A stretch of 10,659 nucleotides of DNA from an uncultured Alistipes sp. (GTDB lineage: Bacteria > Bacteroidota > Bacteroidia > Bacteroidales > Rikenellaceae): assembly GCA_900550375.1 (NCBI GenBank), contig URRP01000051.1, positions 1 to 10,659 of the forward strand, read 5' to 3'. The translations under genes were made by a program, and so were the position numbers. The notes under the pieces are model-generated. The model did no database searches. It had not been told where the DNA came from and saw only the letters and a program-made list of their open reading frames with translations. Below, one piece after another: positions 6,087 to 10,659 of the stretch. The first letter of the stretch is position 1, and the number at the start of each line of letters is the position of its first letter.

Positions 6087-6506
6087 ATGAAACGTCTCCT
6101 ATTAACAGCCGCCATGGTATTGAGCGTCTCGACGCTTTTCGCCAAAGGTTCGGACACGATTCTCGAGCACGATCCCTACGGAGTATATGTCGCCATCGTA
6201 TCGGTTACGGTGGTACTCTTCGCACTGATCGTACTCGCCATCCTGATCTGGCTTTTCGGGAAATTGATGGTCAAGAGCGCCAATCGGAAAGCCGCTCGGA
6301 GCCGCCACGCCGCCGCCAAGGCGTCGGGACGGATCAGCGTGGACAACGGCGAAGTGATCGCAGCGATCGCTCTGGCCGTAAAGCTCCACAAGGCCGAACA
6401 GCACGACCACGAAAGCGACGTGATTACGATCAACCGCGTGGCCCGCGTCTACTCGCCGTGGAGCTCGAAGATTCACGGGCTGACGCCGACTCCCGAACGT
6501 AAATAA
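6087..6506 (+). CDS. mmdD: OadG/MmdD-like membrane-anchor subunit of the Na+-pumping decarboxylase
   Basis: This 139-residue protein fits the gamma (OadG) or delta (MmdD) subunit, which holds the carboxyltransferase and biotin carrier against the membrane pump. Residues 1-19 look like a signal peptide (MKR plus a hydrophobic run ending STLFA). A long hydrophobic helix follows at about 33-57, then a basic, Ala-rich cytoplasmic stretch (62-80). The C-terminal part carries GEVIAAIALAVKLHKAE (88-104) and SPWSSKIHGL (123-132), both characteristic of the family's tail, which contacts the alpha subunit. Small OadG proteins diverge quickly and are easily missed. The position between mmdA and the biotin carrier supports the call. 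The cleaved-signal-plus-one-helix topology is inferred. Confidence 0.85.
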   Translation: MKRLLLTAAMVLSVSTLFAKGSDTILEHDPYGVYVAIVSVTVVLFALIVLAILIWLFGKLMVKSANRKAARSRHAAAKASGRISVDNGEVIAAIALAVKLHKAEQHDHESDVITINRVARVYSPWSSKIHGLTPTPERK

Positions 6507-6528
6507 TAACCTCCTTTAGGAAAAAGAA

Positions 6529-6984
6529 ATGAAAGAATACAGTTTCAAGATCAACGGAAACGATTATAAAGTTTCGATCGAGATCAACGGCGACAGCACG
6601 GCCTGCGTAATCGTAAACGGTGCTACCTACGAGGTCGAGCTCGAAGGAAGCACCGTGAAGCCCGCTGTTTCCAAAAAACCGCAGGTTGTCGCCGTACCGG
6701 CATCGCATCCCATTCAGCCTTCGGCGGTCGCCGTGGGCAAACCCGCAGCGAAAACTGCCGTTTCGGCAGGCGAAACGCCGATCAAGAGTCCGCTGCCGGG
6801 CGTTATCCTCGACATCAAGATCAAGGAGGGCGACAGCATCTCCGTCGGCCAAACGCTGATGATCCTCGAAGCGATGAAAATGGAGAACAACATCGACGCG
6901 GAACGCGCCGGCGTCGTGAAGTCCATCAAGGTGAACAAAGGCGACTCCGTACTGGAGGGTGCCGTTCTAATAACGCTCGAATAG
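6529..6984 (+). CDS. mmdC: Biotin carboxyl carrier subunit of methylmalonyl-CoA decarboxylase
   Basis: This 151-residue carrier shuttles CO2 as carboxybiotin from MmdA to the membrane subunit MmdB. The C-terminal biotinyl domain spans about 84-151 and contains EAMKMEN (114-120) with Lys117 as the biotinylation site. The facing hairpin IKVNKGDSVLEGAVL completes the barrel. Residues 1-40 form a separate beta-rich segment. A Pro/Ala/Val-rich flexible linker (about 43-82) joins the two and lets the domain swing. Such linker-plus-biotinyl carriers are usual in oxaloacetate and methylmalonyl-CoA decarboxylases; fatty-acid AccB would sit beside accC. The gene is 22 bp after mmdD and has AGGA about 9 nt before its ATG. 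Its stop is one base before mmdB. Biotin ligase must come from elsewhere. Confidence 0.95.
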   Translation: MKEYSFKINGNDYKVSIEINGDSTACVIVNGATYEVELEGSTVKPAVSKKPQVVAVPASHPIQPSAVAVGKPAAKTAVSAGETPIKSPLPGVILDIKIKEGDSISVGQTLMILEAMKMENNIDAERAGVVKSIKVNKGDSVLEGAVLITLE

Positions 6985-6985
6985 T

Positions 6986-8164
6986 ATGCTGGGACTGCTC
7001 ACTTCATCCACGTTTCTGGGCGAAAGCATCTCGAAATTCATGGGGGAGACCGGATTCGCCAACCTCTTCACGACGGAGGGCGGATACAAGTATCTCATCA
7101 TGATTCTGGTGGGCTGCTTTCTGCTCTATCTGGCAATCAAGAAGAAGTACGAACCGATGCTTCTGGTTCCGATCGGCTTCGGTATCATTCTGGGAAATAT
7201 CCCGATGGTAACGGGCCATGCGATCGGTATCTACGAAGAGGGATCGGTCATGAACTACCTCTATTTCGGCGTGCGCTACGGTGTTTATCCGCCGCTGATC
7301 TTCCTCGGCGTCGGTGCACTGACCGACTTCTCGTCGCTGCTCTCCAATCCCAAGCTGATGATTATCGGCGCGGCCGCCCAGATCGGTATTTTCGCCGCTT
7401 ATATGGGTGCGCTGGCGCTCGGTTTTCCGGCCAATGAAGCCGGTTCGATCGCTATCATCGGCGGTGCTGACGGTCCGACGGCCATCTTCCTCACAGGACG
7501 CCTCGCACCGGAATATATGGGTGCCATCGCCATCTGCGCCTACTCCTATATGGCGCTCGTGCCGGTGATCCAGCCGCCCGTCATGCGTCTGCTCACGACG
7601 CAGAAGGAGCGTCTGATCAAGATGCGCCCGCCGCGTGCCGTGTCGCAGACCGAGAAGATTCTCTTCCCGATCATCGGATTCCTGCTCACGACCTTCGTGG
7701 TGCCCGACGCCATCCCGCTGCTGGGTATGCTCTTCTTGGGCAACCTGCTCAAAGAGAGCGGTGTGGTCAAACGTCTGGCGACGACGGCCGGCAATCAGCT
7801 CATCGATATCGTAACGATCCTGATCGGTCTGACGGTCGGCGCTTCGACGCAGGCCGACGTCTTCCTGACGCCGAAGACGGTCTACATCTTCATTCTGGGC
7901 GCGCTGTCGTTTATCATTGCTACGGCAGGCGGCGTGCTCTTCGTGAAGCTGATGAACCTCTTCCTCAAGGACGGAAACAAGATCAACCCGCTGATCGGCA
8001 ACGCCGGCGTATCGGCCGTCCCCGCCGCCGCCCGCGTAAGTCAGGATATCGGTATCAAATACGACCGTTCGAACTACCTGCTGATGCACGCCATGGGTCC
8101 CAACGTGGCCGGCGTGGTCGGTTCGGCAGTGGCCGCAGGTATCCTGCTGTCATTCCTCGGTTAA
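6986..8164 (+). CDS. mmdB: Na+-transporting methylmalonyl-CoA/oxaloacetate decarboxylase beta subunit
   Basis: MmdB is the integral membrane pump that decarboxylates carboxybiotin and drives Na+ out of the cell. The 392-residue protein has many hydrophobic segments, e.g. YLIMILVGCFLLYLAI (35-50). Signature motifs are GGADGPTAIF (159-168, Asp162 matching the essential Asp203 of Klebsiella OadB) and NPLIGNAGVSAVPAAAR (334-350, with Asn334, Gly338, Ser343 and Arg350 matching the N373/G377/S382/R389 set). MHAMGPNVAGVVGSAVAAG follows near the C-terminus. All sodium and carboxybiotin site residues I can check are present, so the pump looks functional. The ATG follows the mmdC stop by one base. A strong terminator lies 12 bp downstream, making this the last gene of the operon. 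The OadB name would be equally valid on sequence alone. Confidence 0.95.
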   Translation: MLGLLTSSTFLGESISKFMGETGFANLFTTEGGYKYLIMILVGCFLLYLAIKKKYEPMLLVPIGFGIILGNIPMVTGHAIGIYEEGSVMNYLYFGVRYGVYPPLIFLGVGALTDFSSLLSNPKLMIIGAAAQIGIFAAYMGALALGFPANEAGSIAIIGGADGPTAIFLTGRLAPEYMGAIAICAYSYMALVPVIQPPVMRLLTTQKERLIKMRPPRAVSQTEKILFPIIGFLLTTFVVPDAIPLLGMLFLGNLLKESGVVKRLATTAGNQLIDIVTILIGLTVGASTQADVFLTPKTVYIFILGALSFIIATAGGVLFVKLMNLFLKDGNKINPLIGNAGVSAVPAAARVSQDIGIKYDRSNYLLMHAMGPNVAGVVGSAVAAGILLSFLG

Positions 8165-8176
8165 GAGACGGACTCC

Positions 8177-8220
8177 AACGAGAGGAGCGTGGATTTTCGA
8201 ATCCACGCTCCTCTCGTTTT
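8177..8220 (+). terminator. Strong hairpin terminator of the mce-mmdB operon
   Basis: A perfect 19-bp stem (8177-8195 with 8200-8218) closes on a TTCG tetraloop and runs into TTTT (8217-8220). It begins 12 bp after the mmdB stop. It lies between converging genes (mmdB and the sirtuin). The minus-strand side has only a short CGTT, so termination of the sirtuin transcript there is plausible but weaker. Confidence 0.88.
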
Positions 8221-8228
8221 CCTGAAGG

Positions 8229-8921
8229 CTATGCCTCCCGAAGAAGCCGTTCGGCCAATTCGGGCATTCCCATGACCGCTCGCTCACGCAGATGCGTCAG
8301 CGGATTGCGGATCATCCGCACATCGGGTTCACCGGGATCGACCAGATAGATCGGGATTTCGGGACGGACGTAATGCACCAGCGAAGCTGCCGGATAGACT
8401 GCAAGCGAGGTTCCGACGACGATCATCATATCGGCCGTCGCCGCAATCCTCGCCGCACGGTCGAACTCGGGAACCGCTTCGCCGAAAAAGACGATATGCG
8501 GACGCAGCAGCGCCCCGTCGGGCGCCGTGGCATCCAGCGGCTGCTCCCATCCGTCGATCGGCACGATCAACTCGGGATCGCGCGACGAGCGGAGTTTCAT
8601 CAGTTCGCCGTGCAGATGCGTCACCCGAGTCGAACCGGCCCGTTCGTGGAGATTGTCGACATTTTGGGTGAGGACCTCGACCGCGAACGCCTCTTCCAGC
8701 TCGGCGATGGCCAGATGGGCCGCATTGGGCTGCGCCGCCATCGTCTCACGGCGGCGCTTGTTATAGAACTCGATCACCAGCGGACGGTTGCGCACCAATG
8801 CTTCGGGCGTACAGACATCCTCGATCCGATAATTGGCCCACAATCCGTCGGCATCGCGGAAGGTGGACAGCCCGCTGTCGGCGCTCACGCCGGCTCCGGT
8901 AAAGACCACGACCTTTTTCAT
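8229..8921 (-). CDS. cobB: Class III sirtuin (NAD-dependent protein deacylase) without zinc cysteines
   Basis: Sirtuins remove acyl groups from lysines using NAD+. The 230-residue protein has the Rossmann start GAGVSADSGLSTFRD (9-23), TQNVDNLHERAG (85-96), catalytic His104 in LHGE, RPHIVFFGE, and GTSLAVYPAASL for NAD binding. Tyr53 and Arg56 (FYNKRRR) form the Tyr-x-x-Arg pair that in SIRT5 and E. coli CobB recognises acidic acyl groups such as succinyl and malonyl. The segment after His104 (about 106-140) lacks all four zinc-binding cysteines; the only cysteine is Cys37. The start at 8921 puts MKKVVVFTGAG at the N-terminus, as expected for a bacterial sirtuin. It has its own promoter and converges on mmdB. 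Desuccinylase preference is predicted from the motif only. Confidence 0.93.
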   Translation of the reverse strand: MKKVVVFTGAGVSADSGLSTFRDADGLWANYRIEDVCTPEALVRNRPLVIEFYNKRRRETMAAQPNAAHLAIAELEEAFAVEVLTQNVDNLHERAGSTRVTHLHGELMKLRSSRDPELIVPIDGWEQPLDATAPDGALLRPHIVFFGEAVPEFDRAARIAATADMMIVVGTSLAVYPAASLVHYVRPEIPIYLVDPGEPDVRMIRNPLTHLRERAVMGMPELAERLLREA

Positions 8922-8943
8922 TTCGAACGCTATTAATCTTACA

Positions 8944-8957
8944 GCGGCATCCGCCGC
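8944..8957 (-). repeat. Hairpin in the sirtuin 5' leader
   Basis: GCGGC-ATCC-GCCGC is a perfect 5-bp GC stem. It sits between the predicted transcription start and the ATG at 8921. It may modulate translation; no known riboswitch fold is recognisable in the roughly 40-nt leader. Confidence 0.3.
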
Positions 8958-8967
8958 ATTGCGTCTA

Positions 8968-8998
8968 TAAAGGTAGGCAAAATCGGGGAATTATCCAA
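8968..8998 (-). promoter_or_regulatory. Promoter of the sirtuin gene, Bacteroidota type
   Basis: On the minus strand TACCTTTA (8975-8968) matches TAnnTTTG with one mismatch, and TTG (8998-8996) lies 20 bp upstream. The predicted start near 8961 gives a leader of about 40 nt. The promoter begins less than 20 bp beyond the glutamate decarboxylase terminator, so the sirtuin is an independent unit. Confidence 0.6.
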
Positions 8999-9014
8999 TG
9001 TTGCGGGGCGAAAC

Positions 9015-9043
9015 AAAAAAAGTGTCCGGTAAAAACCGGACAC
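9015..9043 (-). terminator. Rho-independent terminator of glutamate decarboxylase
   Basis: On the minus strand a perfect 9-bp stem GTGTCCGGT / ACCGGACAC (9043-9035 and 9030-9022) with a TTTT loop is followed directly by seven T residues (9021-9015). It lies about 45 nt after the stop codon. This is a textbook intrinsic terminator. Confidence 0.92.
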
Positions 9044-9087
9044 CCCGAAGCGCACAGCCGATCCGAAAATCGGAGCGGTCGATTCGA

Positions 9088-10503
9088 TTAGTGCGTATAA
9101 ACGCGGCCCTTCTGCTTGATCTTGGCCTCGTAGTCCAGACGCGACTGCGTAGGATACTTCAGCTTCTCGAAGCCGGTGACGGCGTTGTTGATGTCACTCA
9201 GCAGCATGTCGGCCATATCGCGCGACATACCCTGACGAACGACCACGCGCATGACCACCAGATCGTCGATGTTCTTCGGCATCGTATAGGCGGGAACCAT
9301 CCAGCCGCTCTGCTGAAGCACGGCCTGCAAATCGTAAAGCGTCCATTTGGCCGTCTTGTCGTACGCGGGATTCATATACCAGATGAACAACGGGTTCTGC
9401 AGCTCCTTCGAGTAGTTCTCGAAACACTTCATCTTGCCGATCTGCTCGTGGCAGTAGCAGGCTACGTCCATCGAGTTCTGCTGCACCTCCTTGTAGCCGT
9501 CGTAGCCCAAGCGGATAAAGTTGTAGTACTGGCCCAGAATCTGCGCCGCAGGACGCGAGAAGTTGAGTCCCACCTGCGTAATGTTGGCGCCCAGATAGTT
9601 GACGCTGAACGACATCTCTTCAGGCAGATATTTCTTATCCTTCCAAACGACCCAGCCCAGACCCGGGTAGACCAGACCGTACTTGTGTCCCGACGTGGAG
9701 ATCGACCATACCCACTTGAGACGGAAGTCCCACTTCACCTCGGGATTGAGGAACGGCAGGATGAAACCGCCCGACGCTGCATCGACGTGGATCGGGATGT
9801 CGTACCCCGTCTTTTTGTTGTAGGCGTCCAGCTCGCGGTCTAAGGCCTCGATATCGTCGTTGAGACCCGTCCACGTCACGCCGGCGATCGGCACGATACA
9901 GATGGTGTTCTCATCGCACATGGCAAGGGCGTCCTTCGGATCGAGCGTCGGTTTTTCGAGCGTCAGAGGCACCGTGCGCATCTCGATCTGCCACAACTGG
10001 CAGAACTTCTCCCAAACCACTTGGAAAGCGGTGCTCATCACCAGATTCGGTTTGTCGAAAGGTTTGCCTTCGGCCTTGCGTTTGGTACGCCAGCGCAGCC
10101 AAGCGGCCACGCCGCCCAGCATACAAGCCTCCGACGATCCGATACCCAGCGCTCCGGTCTTCCACTCGGTCTGCTCGGGCGAATTCCACATATTGGCAAT
10201 GATGTTGATGCATCGTCCGCACATCACGGCAACACGCGGATACTCGGTCTCGTCGATGTAGTTGACGTTGATGGCTTCGTTCATCAGACGCGTAGCGTAT
10301 TCGTCCATATAGGTGGTGACGAAAGTCGCCAGATTCAAACGCGGTTGCGTCTGGGGATAGGTCTCGTCTTTCACCATCTGGTAAGCGATCTCCGGTGTGG
10401 TTTTGTGCTGCGGAATGCTCTGCGTCGGAGCGGGAGTAAGCATCTTTTCCGATCCGAAGACAGCCGTTGTGGCATTGGCGCGTGTCTCATGTTTCGTGTT
10501 CAT
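9088..10503 (-). CDS. gadB: Glutamate decarboxylase (PLP-dependent, alpha type)
   Basis: This cytoplasmic enzyme converts glutamate plus a proton to GABA and CO2, supporting acid resistance. The 471-residue protein is collinear with E. coli GadB (466). Features in order: NLATFVTTYMDEYATRLM (57-74), GSSEACMLGG (122-131), HVDAASGGF (239-247, Asp241 against the PLP pyridine nitrogen), STSGHKYG (269-276, Lys274 as the PLP Schiff base), NFSRPAAQILGQYYNFIRLG, and VVMRVVVRQG near the C-terminus. The chain ends in VYTH, so the terminal residue is His471; E. coli GadB has His465 as its penultimate residue. I chose the ATG at 10503 because MNTKHETRANA gives a family-length N-terminus; an upstream ATG at 10566 would add 21 unsupported residues. 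No gadC antiporter or other partner is adjacent. No convincing promoter is visible upstream. Confidence 0.96.
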   Translation of the reverse strand: MNTKHETRANATTAVFGSEKMLTPAPTQSIPQHKTTPEIAYQMVKDETYPQTQPRLNLATFVTTYMDEYATRLMNEAINVNYIDETEYPRVAVMCGRCINIIANMWNSPEQTEWKTGALGIGSSEACMLGGVAAWLRWRTKRKAEGKPFDKPNLVMSTAFQVVWEKFCQLWQIEMRTVPLTLEKPTLDPKDALAMCDENTICIVPIAGVTWTGLNDDIEALDRELDAYNKKTGYDIPIHVDAASGGFILPFLNPEVKWDFRLKWVWSISTSGHKYGLVYPGLGWVVWKDKKYLPEEMSFSVNYLGANITQVGLNFSRPAAQILGQYYNFIRLGYDGYKEVQQNSMDVACYCHEQIGKMKCFENYSKELQNPLFIWYMNPAYDKTAKWTLYDLQAVLQQSGWMVPAYTMPKNIDDLVVMRVVVRQGMSRDMADMLLSDINNAVTGFEKLKYPTQSRLDYEAKIKQKGRVYTH

Positions 10504-10556
10504 AGCGGTACTATTTTTTAAAATTACAAGGCTCATAAATCCATAAACTATGCCAC

Positions 10557-10573
10557 TCGGGAGCAATTCCCGA
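10557..10573 (-). repeat. Hairpin upstream of glutamate decarboxylase
   Basis: TCGGGA-GCAAT-TCCCGA is a perfect 6-bp inverted repeat about 55 bp upstream of the gadB start. It lies in a 156-bp upstream region (10504-10659) that has no clear TAnnTTTG promoter and no gene. It may be a leader hairpin or operator, or the end of a structure reaching beyond the window. Confidence 0.3.
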
Positions 10574-10659
10574 ACCCCGAAGAAACATTATCGACAAAAA
10601 TGCGTACCCGTTGGCGGAATTAAATAAGCGCATATTTAAGTCTGCCAATAGGTTTGTTG

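Noticed and set aside
7004..8089. 361-residue open frame antisense to mmdB
   Set aside because: It is a low-complexity charged translation opposite a membrane protein with all family motifs. It is a codon-bias shadow.
10504..10566. Upstream ATG extending glutamate decarboxylase to 492 residues
   Set aside because: The added 21 residues resemble nothing in the family, and the downstream ATG gives the usual length and N-terminus.
10504..10659. Promoter for glutamate decarboxylase
   Set aside because: TAGTTTAT and TAATTTTA are partial -7 matches, but neither has a good -33 box at 19-21 bp, so I did not annotate one.

Overview
The window reads as chromosomal core sequence from a gut member of the Bacteroidota, most likely the Alistipes/Rikenellaceae branch. 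The evidence is moderately high GC, ribosomal proteins of Bacteroidales type, a sodium-pumping methylmalonyl-CoA decarboxylase for succinate-to-propionate fermentation, near-absence of Shine-Dalgarno sequences, and several promoters of the Bacteroidota form (TTTG-like box, 19-20 bp, TAnnTTTG). The genus is an inference; the phylum is well supported.

Layout. Positions 1-2101, minus strand: a translation operon in the order rplM (L13), rpsI (S9), rpsB (S2), tsf (EF-Ts, only its first 17 codons present). It is driven by a promoter at 2094-2125 and has a structured spacer between rpsI and rpsB. Positions 2156-3856, minus strand: a small secreted or periplasmic thioredoxin-fold protein with no cysteines, then meaB, the GTPase chaperone of methylmalonyl-CoA mutase, closed by a strong terminator. 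Positions 4001-8220, plus strand: a tight operon mce-mmdA-mmdD-mmdC-mmdB, closed by a 19-bp hairpin terminator. Positions 8229-8998, minus strand: a class III sirtuin without zinc-binding cysteines, with its own promoter. Positions 9015-10503, minus strand: glutamate decarboxylase with its own terminator. The remaining bases to 10659 are its upstream region.

How the genes work together. MeaB services the B12-dependent mutase (not in the window) that converts succinyl-CoA to (R)-methylmalonyl-CoA. Mce interconverts the R and S epimers. MmdA moves the carboxyl group from (S)-methylmalonyl-CoA to the biotin on MmdC. MmdB, anchored with MmdD, decarboxylates the carboxybiotin and exports Na+. The product is propionyl-CoA. 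No biotin carboxylase gene is present, which favours a decarboxylase pump over an ATP-dependent carboxylase. The sirtuin and glutamate decarboxylase are separate transcription units with no proven link to this pathway.

I see no mobile element, CRISPR array, tRNA or obviously new multigene system. The less ordinary items are the structured rpsI-rpsB spacer, the cysteine-free thioredoxin-like protein, the zinc-less sirtuin next to succinyl/methylmalonyl-CoA metabolism, and the C-terminal histidine of the glutamate decarboxylase.
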